The notes: generated by a model not told the origin, from the letters alone. A DNA stretch of 17,006 nucleotides from JASGDB01 sp049841315 (GCA_049841315.1 JASGDB010000020.1:1-17006), one strand, 5' to 3'. Numbered from the stretch's first letter, positions 6,406-13,702 are shown. Program-made: numbers and translations.

Positions 6406-6942
6406 ATGCAGAAAACATCAGAACAATTCGATTCGGTTATTCGTGTTTGCCGGGATTTATTCGTGAAAAAAAACTCTGATTACGGTGCCTCGTTCCGTGT
6501 TTTGAGAACACCTTCCGTAATTGACCAGATTTTTATTAAAGTTAAAAATCTTAGAAACTACCAAACAACGGGCGTTTCTAAAATCGGCGATACACCCGAA
6601 GATAATTTTATAGCCATTGTGAACTACTCTGTTATTGGTTTAATTCAGCTTGACAAGGGTTTTGCAGATGACTTTGATATGGAAGTTCCCGAAATTTTGG
6701 AATACTACGACCGATTTACAGCCGAAGCAAAAAGGCTGATGGAGGACAAAAATCACGATTATGGCGAAGCATGGCGGGAAATGTATATTTCGTCAATCAC
6801 CGATATGATTTTCCAGAAAATACTGAGAGTAAAAAAAATTATTGAAAAAAACGAACAACTTTCGGTTTCCGAAGGAATTGATGCCAACTATTTCGATATG
6901 CTGAATTATGCGGTGTTTTGTTTAATTAAATTAAGAGATTAA
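6406..6942 (+). CDS. DUF1599 (nucleotide modification associated domain 1) protein with internal duplication
   Basis: The 178-residue soluble protein is built from two similar halves. The first contains CRDLFVKKNSDYGASFR (15-31) and DNFIAIVNYSVIGLIQL (66-82); the second contains AKRLMEDKNHDYGEAWR (108-124) and DANYFDMLNYAVFCLIKL (159-176). The KNxDYG and (D)xxxNYxxxxLI(Q/K)L motifs recur in register, as in DUF1599 proteins of Bacteroidota. The domain has been linked by comparative genomics to nucleotide-modification genes in phages, but no activity is known to me for the chromosomal form. It is divergent from folP and heads a run with the BT_3928-type and TerB-like genes and tpiA. A link to folate or nucleotide metabolism is inference from position only. 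Confidence 0.88.
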   Translation: MQKTSEQFDSVIRVCRDLFVKKNSDYGASFRVLRTPSVIDQIFIKVKNLRNYQTTGVSKIGDTPEDNFIAIVNYSVIGLIQLDKGFADDFDMEVPEILEYYDRFTAEAKRLMEDKNHDYGEAWREMYISSITDMIFQKILRVKKIIEKNEQLSVSEGIDANYFDMLNYAVFCLIKLRD

Positions 6943-6991
6943 AAGATTTAGAAATTAAGAAATTTGAAATTCAAACAAATTCAAACCATTT

Positions 6992-7019
6992 TCAAACTTT
7001 GAACTTTAAACCTTGAACC
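6992..7019 (+). repeat. Heptamer array in the leader of the BT_3928-type gene
   Basis: Four consecutive 7-base units fit (T)TNAAC(T/C)-like consensus, such as TTGAACT and TTGAACC; positions 1, 4, 5 and 6 of the unit are invariant. The last unit ends 2 bases before the ATG. Weaker A/T-rich 7-base phasing precedes it back to the stop of the DUF1599 gene. Confidence 0.7.
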
Positions 7020-7021
7020 TA

Positions 7022-8104
7022 ATGCTGAAAAGTATTTTAAGAATCATCATCGCTCTCATTTTTATCGCTTCCGGATTTGTAAAGGCTGTCGATGCGGTAG
7101 GATTTTCCTTTAAAATGGAAGAATATTTCTCTCCGTCGGTTTTCAATATGCCTTTTTTTGAAGGGATTGCGCTTCCGATTGCGGTTTTTGTTGTAGCATT
7201 GGAACTGGTTCTCGGGTTCCTGTTACTGCTGAATATCAGTGTGAAGAAAGTGCTTCTGGCACTCATTGCGCTGTGTGTATTCTTTGCTTTTCTTACTTTT
7301 TATTCCGCTTATTTTAATAAAGTAACCGACTGCGGATGTTTCGGCGATGCCATTAAATTTACGCCTTGGCAGAGTTTTTTCAAAGATATTATTCTCCTTT
7401 TCGGCTTGATAGTTCTGTGGTTTTTGTACCGTAAAGATTCCGGCTCTCAAAGCAATTTTATACAGAAAGCAGTTCTGGGAATTCTGATGATTGCCTCTGC
7501 TGTGGTCATTTTTATAGGAATTTCAAAAGAACCGGTGATTGATTTTCGTGATTACAAAATCGGAACAAACCTCAACTCAGAAAAAGAAAAAATAGCAAAA
7601 GACCCCGATGAATACAAAACATTCTACGTGCTGAAAAATAAAAAAACAGGCGAAGAAAAAGAAGTCAATCAGGATGTTTATGTAAATGATAAACAATATT
7701 GGCAAGACGGCACGCCGTGGGAAATTCAAAGCGATAAAATTATTTCTAAACTTGTAAAAGAAGGCTACTCTTCCGAAATCTCAAAATTCAAATTGGAAGA
7801 TGCTGACGGCATTGAAATCACGGAAGAAGTTTTAAAAGCACCGAAAGCCGTTATTATTTTCTGCTACAATCCTCAAACCGCAGACAAAACTGTTCTGGGA
7901 AAAGCAGAAGCCAAAGCCGTTCAGGAAAAAGGAGCTTATGTTCTCGGAGTTTCACCCGACCTCAAAATTTTTAAAACCATTAAAACCGCTTCCATGGATG
8001 CCACACCTATAAAAACCATTGCCCGAAGCAATCCTTTCGTGCTGATTCTTGAAAACGGAAAAATCGAAGACAAAATACCTGCAAAAGATTTTATAAAAGA
8101 ATAA
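7022..8104 (+). CDS. BT_3928-type membrane protein: MauE/DoxX-like domain fused to a thioredoxin-like C-terminal region
   Basis: From the ATG at 7022 the protein has 360 residues. Five hydrophobic segments lie at about 5-25, 50-71, 77-95, 120-136 and 148-167, followed by a soluble part to the end. Between segments 3 and 4 is VTDCGCFGDAIKFTPWQSF (102-119), the CGCFGD signature of the MauE/DoxX-like family, with C104 and C106 as a likely redox pair. The C-terminal part has VIIFCYNP (277-284) and NPFVLILENGKI (337-348), consistent with a degenerate thioredoxin fold with only one cysteine (C281). The protein type is conserved in Bacteroidota, but its substrate is unknown; a role in envelope thiol chemistry is inference. 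An in-frame TTG at 7013 lies in the heptamer array and was not chosen. Confidence 0.85.
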   Translation: MLKSILRIIIALIFIASGFVKAVDAVGFSFKMEEYFSPSVFNMPFFEGIALPIAVFVVALELVLGFLLLLNISVKKVLLALIALCVFFAFLTFYSAYFNKVTDCGCFGDAIKFTPWQSFFKDIILLFGLIVLWFLYRKDSGSQSNFIQKAVLGILMIASAVVIFIGISKEPVIDFRDYKIGTNLNSEKEKIAKDPDEYKTFYVLKNKKTGEEKEVNQDVYVNDKQYWQDGTPWEIQSDKIISKLVKEGYSSEISKFKLEDADGIEITEEVLKAPKAVIIFCYNPQTADKTVLGKAEAKAVQEKGAYVLGVSPDLKIFKTIKTASMDATPIKTIARSNPFVLILENGKIEDKIPAKDFIKE

Positions 8105-8108
8105 ACAA

Positions 8109-8150
8109 CTTGAAACTTTAAACTTTAAACCTTAAACTTAGAACTTAGAA
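8109..8150 (+). repeat. Heptamer array in the leader of the TerB-like gene
   Basis: Six perfect-length 7-base units follow each other, including CTTTAAA twice and CTTAGAA twice; positions 1, 3, 6 and 7 are invariant. It ends 11 bases before the ATG at 8162 and fills the spacer after the previous stop codon. Confidence 0.8.
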
Positions 8151-8161
8151 CAAAAAAGAAT

Positions 8162-8506
8162 ATGCAAAAATCCAATAAACCCATTGCCGGCTATCATCTG
8201 CTGATGATTCTTTCGTCTGTTGACGGAGTTTTCGCCCCCGAAGAAGGCATGAAAATCAAAGAATATCTGGAAGAAGAATTTCCTTTCAGAATAAATCTCG
8301 ACAACGAGCTGGACATCATCGCCAACCTGAATCCCGAAGACTGGAAAGACCATTTTGAATTTCACGCAAGATGTTTTATGGAAGATTCCACAGAGGAAGA
8401 AAGAGAACGCTTCATCAAATTCGCCAAATCGCTGATTAAAGCAGATAATGAGGTAACGGAAGACGAATACCGTTTTTATAAATTACTGAAAAAACTTTGG
8501 AGCTGA
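8162..8506 (+). CDS. TerB-like protein
   Basis: The 114-residue protein is all-helical and acidic. It has two similar acidic motifs, SVDGVFAPEE (19-28) near the N-terminus and KADNEVTEDE (93-102) near the C-terminus, in the positions of the two metal-binding repeats of the TerB/tellurite-resistance fold. No signal peptide or membrane segment is seen. TerB-fold proteins are thought to act near membranes in stress responses; the function of this stand-alone form is unknown, and no other ter genes are nearby, so the name does not imply tellurite resistance. It lies between the BT_3928-type gene and tpiA on the same strand, with a heptamer array as its leader. Confidence 0.75.
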   Translation: MQKSNKPIAGYHLLMILSSVDGVFAPEEGMKIKEYLEEEFPFRINLDNELDIIANLNPEDWKDHFEFHARCFMEDSTEEERERFIKFAKSLIKADNEVTEDEYRFYKLLKKLWS

Positions 8507-8573
8507 TAAGTGGAAGACTTGGAGTGTGGGAGATTTGGAGACTTTGAGTGTGAGAGAAAATACGAATTTAAAG

Positions 8574-8626
8574 CACCCCGTGAAAAAATTCAAAGAATTT
8601 TTGACACCTCTCCAAAGGAGGGAAAT
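8574..8626 (+). repeat. Family B two-hairpin element, copy 3 (partly degraded)
   Basis: CACCCCG is followed by a variable hairpin of 8 pairs (8584-8591 with 8595-8602, AAAAATTC/GAATTTTT), then the second hairpin CCTCTCC-AAA-GGAGGGA, weakened by one wobble and one end mismatch. It occupies the spacer between the TerB-like gene and tpiA, after a G-rich stretch at 8510-8560. Confidence 0.65.
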
Positions 8627-8716
8627 AACTCGCACCCCGAATCAAGCGAAGCGTATCTTGACCGAAGGGAAAAACCTCATATCCCGAAACATTATTAAAC
8701 AATAAATCTTTTAACA

Positions 8717-9478
8717 ATGAGAAAAAATATCGTAGCAGGAAACTGGAAGATGAACAAAACCTATCCTGAAGCCATAGAACTGATGAACCAGCTGTTGGAT
8801 TACAAAAAAAACAACGCCGTCAACTGCGAAGTGTACATCGCACCGCCGTTCCTTTACCTTACCAAAGCAAAAGAAATTTTTGCCAACGGTGAAGTCGGAG
8901 TTTACGGTCAGGACATGAGCGAACACAAAAGCGGAGCATATACCGGAGAACTTTCCGTGGATATGTACTCTTCTATCGGAATCAGCGGAAGCATCATCGC
9001 GCACTCTGAAAGAAGACAATACCACGGAGAAACCGATGCTCACGCTCAGGTGAAAATCAAAGCTCTTTTGGATGCCGGACTTACGCCGATTTACTGCAAC
9101 GGGGAAACTTTGGAACAGAGAAAAGCCGGACAGCATTTCGAGGTGGTGAAAAACCAGACAGAAACCGCTCTTGCCGGACTTACCGGAGAAGAAGTGAAAA
9201 AAGTGGTTATCGCTTACGAACCCGTTTGGGCAATCGGAACAGGCGAAACGGCAACTCCTGAACAGGCTCAGGAAATCCATGCCTATATCCGCAGCATCAT
9301 TGCTGAAAAACACGGAAAAGAAGTTGCTGATGAAGTTTCTATTCTTTACGGAGGTTCAGTGAAGCCTGATAATGCAAAAGAGATTTTTGCAAAACCGGAT
9401 ATTGACGGCGGATTAATCGGCGGAGCTTCTTTGAAAATTGAGGATTTTTCTAAAATTATTGAGGGGTTTAACTCATAA
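8717..9478 (+). CDS. tpiA: Triosephosphate isomerase
   Basis: The 253-residue enzyme has all catalytic landmarks: N9 and K11 in GNWKMN, H96 in IIAHSERR, E168 in AYEPVWAIGTG with the flexible loop after it, and the phosphate-binding YGGSVKPDN (211-219) and GGLIGGAS (231-238). It interconverts dihydroxyacetone phosphate and glyceraldehyde 3-phosphate in glycolysis. The usual C(V/I)GE motif reads CNGE here (127-130), a small deviation next to but not in the active site. It is the last gene of the plus-strand run and is followed directly by a hairpin terminator. An overlapping minus-strand frame at 8711-9313 is a shadow. Confidence 0.97.
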   Translation: MRKNIVAGNWKMNKTYPEAIELMNQLLDYKKNNAVNCEVYIAPPFLYLTKAKEIFANGEVGVYGQDMSEHKSGAYTGELSVDMYSSIGISGSIIAHSERRQYHGETDAHAQVKIKALLDAGLTPIYCNGETLEQRKAGQHFEVVKNQTETALAGLTGEEVKKVVIAYEPVWAIGTGETATPEQAQEIHAYIRSIIAEKHGKEVADEVSILYGGSVKPDNAKEIFAKPDIDGGLIGGASLKIEDFSKIIEGFNS

Positions 9479-9499
9479 TTCACTGAAAACCTTATAATA

Positions 9500-9545
9500 A
9501 ATCCTTCAAGATTTTGAAAACCTTGAAGGATTATTACTATTTTTA
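9500..9545 (+). terminator. Terminator between convergent tpiA and clpP
   Basis: An 11-base perfect stem (AATCCTTCAAG at 9500-9510 with CTTGAAGGATT at 9522-9532) closes an 11-base loop and is followed by a T-rich tract at 9533-9545. The stem can be lengthened by TAAT/ATTA after a bulge. With A-rich sequence upstream it could also act on the clpP transcript. Confidence 0.8.
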
Positions 9546-10223
9546 TTAATTCTTCTTCTCCAAAACTTCATCCACCATTCCGAATTCTTTCGCTTCGGAA
9601 GAAGTCATCCAGTAATCGCGGTCGGAAGATTTTTCTACCCATTCGTAGGTTTGTCCGGAATGTTGGGCGATAATATCGTACAATTCTTTTTTCAGTTTCA
9701 GCATTTCGCGGAGGTTGATTTCCATATCGGAAGCCACACCTTGTGCTCCTCCGCTTGGTTGGTGAATCATCACTCTGGAATGTTTCAGAGCGGAACGTTT
9801 CCCTTTTTCACCTGCCACCAAAAGAACTGCTCCCATAGAAGCTGCCATTCCCGTACAAATTGTCGCTACATCGGGTTTGATAATCTGCATTGTGTCATAA
9901 ATTCCCAAACCTGCATACACGCTCCCGCCTGGAGAATTGATATAAATCTGAATGTCTTTCGACGGGTCAGAGCTTTCCAGAAACAGAAGTTGTGCGGTTA
10001 CGATATTCGCCACCTGATCGTCAATTCCTGTTCCGAGGAAAATAATCCTGTCCATCATCAAACGCGAAAAAACGTCCATTTGTGCCACGTTCATTCTTCG
10101 TTCTTCCATAATGTAAGGCGTTAAGTTGGTCGGGTTGAAAGTTCCCATATACTGGTCAGTCGCAAGACCGCTGTTTCCCAAATGTTTTACAGAGAAGTCT
10201 CTGAAATCTTTTTTAATATCCAT
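9546..10223 (-). CDS. clpP: ATP-dependent Clp protease proteolytic subunit
   Basis: From the ATG at 10223 the protein has 225 residues. The Ser-His-Asp triad is visible: S129 in TGMAASMGAVLL, H154 in MIHQPSGGAQG and D203 in DRDYWMT; INSPGGSVYAG (95-105) is also typical. ClpP forms the two-ring peptidase chamber that works with ClpX or ClpA/C in cytoplasmic protein turnover. An in-frame extension of 44 codons upstream has no family similarity and lies in the A/T-rich leader, so it is rejected. Neither tig nor clpX is adjacent; instead clpP lies downstream of a toxin-antitoxin pair on the same strand. Clp proteases degrade antitoxins in other bacteria, but the neighbourhood here may be chance. 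Confidence 0.96.
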   Translation of the reverse strand: MDIKKDFRDFSVKHLGNSGLATDQYMGTFNPTNLTPYIMEERRMNVAQMDVFSRLMMDRIIFLGTGIDDQVANIVTAQLLFLESSDPSKDIQIYINSPGGSVYAGLGIYDTMQIIKPDVATICTGMAASMGAVLLVAGEKGKRSALKHSRVMIHQPSGGAQGVASDMEINLREMLKLKKELYDIIAQHSGQTYEWVEKSSDRDYWMTSSEAKEFGMVDEVLEKKN

Positions 10224-10246
10224 AATTTTTATTTCTAATTTGAAGT

Positions 10247-10279
10247 TGTTTGATTTTGTTTGAATGTTTGATTTTGTTT
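10247..10279. repeat. 15-base direct repeat in the clpP leader
   Basis: TGTTTGATTTTGTTT occurs at 10247-10261 and again at 10265-10279, with 3 bases between. It lies 24 bases upstream of the clpP start on the minus strand. It is low-complexity and may have no function. Confidence 0.5.
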
Positions 10280-10338
10280 TACTAATAGTATTCCAAATTG
10301 ATGTGAAGACATTTTGGCAGGAATAAATTGAATCTTGC

Positions 10339-10707
10339 TTATAATTCCAATACATTCAGTTTTAGATTTTCAATTTTTTGAAAACCTTTATCTGCTGTCA
10401 GAAGCGGAATTTCATATAAAATAGAGGTTGCAGCGATTAAAGCATCAGGGATTTTTATTGCATATTTTTGTTTGAGTTCAATGGTTTTTATTTTCACTTT
10501 ATCCGTGAAAGGCAATATCAAACAATCACGGAGCAGATTTTCAATGATTTCTACTTCTTGTTTTGCAATATCCTTTTTTCCCAGCAGTTCAATTTCAGAA
10601 ATCACCGAAACGGCAAATGTATGTTTGCTGATTTCCTGAATCTGCGGCAGGTCTTCTAAAATATACAAGAGAATATTAGTGTCGGCTAAAAAATTAATCC
10701 CATTCAT
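10339..10707 (-). CDS. vapC: VapC-like PIN-domain toxin (ribonuclease) of module 2
   Basis: The 122-residue protein starts at the ATG at 10707; an in-frame GTG one codon earlier is less likely because the paralogue at 479-850 also starts MNG. PIN acidic residues are D9 in FLADTN, E40 (or E38) in VISEIELL, D88 in IKIPDALIAA and D106 in LLTADKGF. Activity as a Mg-dependent RNase toxin is inferred from the family. It overlaps its antitoxin by 14 bases (10694-10707), exactly as in module 1. clpP follows 115 bases downstream on the same strand. The two toxins are clearly homologous but diverged, so they may differ in RNA target and in antitoxin recognition. Confidence 0.92.
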   Translation of the reverse strand: MNGINFLADTNILLYILEDLPQIQEISKHTFAVSVISEIELLGKKDIAKQEVEIIENLLRDCLILPFTDKVKIKTIELKQKYAIKIPDALIAATSILYEIPLLTADKGFQKIENLKLNVLEL

Positions 10708-10909
10708 CACGAACCGCTTTTTGATACGCCAAACCGTCTATTCCCCGTTTTAGCTTTCCTAAATGTGAAGCGAGAGTTTTGGGTTTTGATATTTTTTCTT
10801 TTTTTTCGGAAATCAGATGCCATAATTTTTTAATCATATTTTCATCCGTTTCATCAAGGATATAGCGAACCAAATCTGCTTTTGTGGTATTTAATTCTGT
10901 TGTGTTCAT
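10694..10909 (-). CDS. Antitoxin of PIN module 2 (VapB role)
   Basis: The 71-residue protein has an acidic, helical N-terminal half (LVRYILDETDENMIKKLWHLISE, about 13-35), a basic linker (EKKEKISKPK) and a C-terminal segment GKLKRGIDGLAYQKAVRDEWD. That segment aligns with the end of the module 1 antitoxin (GVIKLKEDALSIQKKMRDEWD), so it is probably the toxin-binding part, while the N-terminus would dimerise and bind DNA. The last codons overlap the toxin start by 14 bases. A perfect inverted repeat lies 17 bases upstream of the ATG and is the likely operator for autoregulation. I do not recognise the N-terminal fold with confidence. Confidence 0.85.
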   Translation of the reverse strand: MNTTELNTTKADLVRYILDETDENMIKKLWHLISEKKEKISKPKTLASHLGKLKRGIDGLAYQKAVRDEWD

Positions 10910-10925
10910 CTGTTTTGCTTTTATT

Positions 10926-10947
10926 GTAAAACGTATATTCGTTTTAC
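10926..10947 (-). promoter_or_regulatory. Palindromic operator overlapping the module 2 promoter
   Basis: GTAAAACG and its exact complement CGTTTTAC (8-base arms) flank a 6-base A/T spacer. On the minus strand the left part reads TACGTTTT, one mismatch from TAnnTTTG, so a repressor bound here would block the promoter. The antitoxin ATG is 17 bases downstream. Autorepression is inferred from how antitoxins usually work. Confidence 0.65.
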
Positions 10948-11042
10948 TGAAACTAAATTAAATAAAAATTATGGAATTGGAAAATGTATTTCTCTCAACT
11001 TAAAAGACGCTCTTAATCATTTACCCAAAAACTATTAGATTT

Positions 11043-12980
11043 TCACACAATCCTGTGCAGTTCATTATCAATCTCTTTCCGAAGCTCGTTCAGATGAATG
11101 ATTTTCAGATAGTTTTCGGAATTGTCTTCGTCTTTCTGTATATTGTCCCGCAGGTCTTCAATCAGTTTCACAATAAATTCCCTTTTGTGGCGGATGATGA
11201 CATCGCTCACAATTTTCGATACAACATCGGATTCCTTGCTGAAATAAATATTGTGCTTTTCCCAATTGCTGGTTTCGTACGGCTCTACAAAAGCATCCGC
11301 AACTTTCCCCGAAACATCTTCGTCCATTAATTTAAGGAAAAAATTTCCGGTTCGCAGTTCGTTTTCTGCCATTCCCGATCGTATTTCCTCCACGATTTTT
11401 TTGCTGACCGGCGATTGGATTTCATAATCATCTTCCCCGAAATGCCCGATAATTTCTTCAATCACCGTAATTTTATACGGCTGGTTTTCGGCATCTGTTC
11501 TGTCAATAACATTATCACCGTATTTCAGCATCATTTCCACTAATTTTTCCTCCAAAACCAAAAGCGGATTCACAGACAAAGTCGGTTCAGAAATAGGAAC
11601 GATTTCTAATTTTGTGTTAGAGTTATCCTGATTCTTTTTTCGTTGCTGTTCCTTTTCATTCTCCAACTTCTTTATTTGGCGCAAAATTTCTAACTCATTA
11701 AGAAGGCTTTTTTCTGAGATATTGAATTCTTTCTGAATTTCTGTAAAATAAATTTCCTTTCTTAATTCAGTATAATATGATAATGATCTTGCAATGTCTC
11801 TAATTGCTTCTGCTTTTTTTATAGGATCATTTTGTGCTTCGTTTAAAAGAATCTCTGCTTTGAATAAAACAAAATCTTTCGCTTCTTTCTGAATGAAATT
11901 TTCCACATATTCCTGCGGATGTTTCCGTGCAAAAGAATCGGGGTCATCGCCGTCTGGAAACAATAAAACACGGATGTTCATTCCTTCGGAAAGAAGCATA
12001 TCGATACTCCGGAAACTGGCTTTAATTCCCGCCGTATCGCCGTCGAAAAGAATGGTTACATTTTCGGTAAGCCGCTTTATCAGTTTAATTTGTTCCACCG
12101 TCAAAGCTGTTCCCGAACTTGCCACCACATTTTCAATTCCGCTCTGATGAAGCGAAACCACATCCATATAACCTTCCACTAAAAGACAGAGATTGTTTCT
12201 GGAAATCGCCTGCTTGCTTTGGTTCAAACCATACAGAACACTCGATTTATGGTAAATTTCCGTTTCGGGAGAATTGAGGTATTTTGCGGTTTTTACGTTA
12301 TTTTTCAGAATTCTCGCTCCGAAACCCAGCACTCTTCCCGAAAAACTGTGAATCGGGAAAACCACTCTTTCACGAAAACGGTCGATTCCGTTCGGTGAAT
12401 TTTCAGGGAAAATGGAAAGTCCCGATTTTTCGAGAATTTCTTTGGAATAACCTTTCTCCAAAGCATATTCCGTAAAAGCGTTTTTCTTTTCGGGAGAATA
12501 GCCTAACTGGAATTTTCGGATGATTTCATCTTTCAGTTCCCGTTCTTTAAAATAGGAAAGTCCAATCATTTTTCCCTCTTCGGAGTTCCATAAATTTTCC
12601 TGAAAAAAATCGTTCGCAATTTCGTGGATTTTATACAAAATATCCCTTTCAGTCTGCGATTGTTTTTCTTCTTCGGAAAGTTCTCGCGAATCTTCCTCGA
12701 TTTCGATTCCGTATTTTTTGGCAGCGTGTCGAAGTGCTTCCGGGTAGGTGAAATTTTCAATTTCCATTAAAAAAGAAATCGCTGTTCCGCCTTTTCCGGT
12801 AGAGAAATCTTTCCAAATCTGTTTGCTTGGCGATACCACAAAACTCGGTGTTTTTTCCTCACGAAACGGACTCAGACCTTTCAGATTCGCTCCGGCACGT
12901 TTCAGTTGGACATATTCACCGATAATTTCTTCCACCCGAATTGTGGAAAAAATTTTGTCTATGGTCTGTTTGGAAATCAT
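11043..12980 (-). CDS. dnaG: DNA primase DnaG with a zinc-less N-terminal domain
   Basis: The 645-residue protein has the full primase plan: N-terminal CHC2-like domain (about 1-95), RNA-polymerase core with TOPRIM motifs E269 in LLVEGYMDVV, D313 and D315 in LFDGDTAG and DGDDPDSF (343-350), and a helical C-terminal helicase-interaction region. It makes RNA primers at the replication fork. The zinc-binding domain is unusual: residues aligned with the four metal ligands are S37 and R40 (GLSPFREEKTPSF) and D58 and T61 (IWKDFSTGKGG), so no zinc can be bound in the usual way, while the surrounding fold residues are kept. From memory, other Flavobacteriia show the same change. The gene is followed by toxin-antitoxin module 2 rather than by rpoD. 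Confidence 0.96.
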   Translation of the reverse strand: MISKQTIDKIFSTIRVEEIIGEYVQLKRAGANLKGLSPFREEKTPSFVVSPSKQIWKDFSTGKGGTAISFLMEIENFTYPEALRHAAKKYGIEIEEDSRELSEEEKQSQTERDILYKIHEIANDFFQENLWNSEEGKMIGLSYFKERELKDEIIRKFQLGYSPEKKNAFTEYALEKGYSKEILEKSGLSIFPENSPNGIDRFRERVVFPIHSFSGRVLGFGARILKNNVKTAKYLNSPETEIYHKSSVLYGLNQSKQAISRNNLCLLVEGYMDVVSLHQSGIENVVASSGTALTVEQIKLIKRLTENVTILFDGDTAGIKASFRSIDMLLSEGMNIRVLLFPDGDDPDSFARKHPQEYVENFIQKEAKDFVLFKAEILLNEAQNDPIKKAEAIRDIARSLSYYTELRKEIYFTEIQKEFNISEKSLLNELEILRQIKKLENEKEQQRKKNQDNSNTKLEIVPISEPTLSVNPLLVLEEKLVEMMLKYGDNVIDRTDAENQPYKITVIEEIIGHFGEDDYEIQSPVSKKIVEEIRSGMAENELRTGNFFLKLMDEDVSGKVADAFVEPYETSNWEKHNIYFSKESDVVSKIVSDVIIRHKREFIVKLIEDLRDNIQKDEDNSENYLKIIHLNELRKEIDNELHRIV

Positions 12981-13083
12981 AGTGTAAAAATAGTGAATAG
13001 TTTGCTTTTTGAAAGAATAACTTTTCTTTCATTTACAAAATCATTTTTAACAGATTGATTATCTGTTCTTTTATCAAAAGAGA

Positions 13084-13674
13084 TTACTTTCCCTGTTCGG
13101 GGATTTTTTTTGCGCTGATGTCTCCGCTGTTGTTGTAAAAAGTGTATTCGGAGAAATCGTCTTTGGCATCCATTCCGTTGGCACCGATTAATGTAGAACC
13201 GTCTTTGTCCGTTACGAAAACGGTATCCGTGGTGTAAATTTTTCTTTTAATCTGGTCCCAGAAAACAGTCTGCATCGCGAAAATCTGACCTTCATTGGTT
13301 CGGATAACGACATTGCCTTTGGCTTCGTAGAATTTCTTTTTTTCGTTGATTCTGGCGTATTTTGCTTTTATCGTTCCTGGGGTTTCCGGTTTTTTTTTGT
13401 CAAAAAATTGAATGTCAATTCCCCGTTTTGCCACGACATAAGGAGAATCCACGTATTCATATTTTTCGATAAGGGGAGCTTTGGCACGCAGTTTTACAAA
13501 ACCGGAATCACGCTGAACGATGCTCGCATTGTTGATAATTTGCGAGGGAAAGTTCATGTTTTTGTCTTTGTTCACCTTCGTTATATCTTCTTCGCAGGAA
13601 GTCAGCGCAAAAAATACAGCACATCCCGAAAGGACTGCTGTATTTTTAGATTGTATTTTCCGAAGAAGATTCAT
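13084..13674 (-). CDS. lptC: LptC-like lipoprotein of lipopolysaccharide transport
   Basis: From the ATG at 13674 the protein has 196 residues; a GTG two codons earlier is less likely. It begins with a basic N-region and hydrophobic segment ending in FALTSC, a lipobox, so it is a probable lipoprotein, unlike the E. coli LptC with its transmembrane helix. The rest is a repeating beta pattern (YEYVDSPYVVAKRGIDIQFFD, TIKAKYARINEKKKFYEAKGNVVIRTNEG, QTVFWDQIKRKIYTTDTVFV), the LptC/OstA jelly-roll signature. It would bridge LptB2FG and LptA in moving LPS to the outer membrane. It lies downstream of an outer-membrane barrel gene on the same strand, with a family B element filling the spacer. Confidence 0.85.
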   Translation of the reverse strand: MNLLRKIQSKNTAVLSGCAVFFALTSCEEDITKVNKDKNMNFPSQIINNASIVQRDSGFVKLRAKAPLIEKYEYVDSPYVVAKRGIDIQFFDKKKPETPGTIKAKYARINEKKKFYEAKGNVVIRTNEGQIFAMQTVFWDQIKRKIYTTDTVFVTDKDGSTLIGANGMDAKDDFSEYTFYNNSGDISAKKIPEQGK

Positions 13675-13702
13675 GACCACATTAAAAAATTTATATTTTA
13701 AA

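Noticed and set aside
8162..8506. Tellurite-resistance function
   Set aside because: Only the TerB-like fold is suggested; no other ter genes are present.
8711..9313. Minus-strand frame of 200 codons
   Set aside because: Antisense shadow of tpiA, rich in Phe, His and Cys, with no family motif.
10224..10355. 44-codon N-terminal extension of clpP
   Set aside because: Asn/Lys/Ser-rich translation of an A/T-rich leader that also overlaps the toxin gene end; ClpP homology begins after the ATG at 10223.
13049..13067. Hairpin AACAGA/TCTGTT after lptC as a terminator
   Set aside because: The stem has only 6 weak pairs and is not followed by a T tract on the minus strand.
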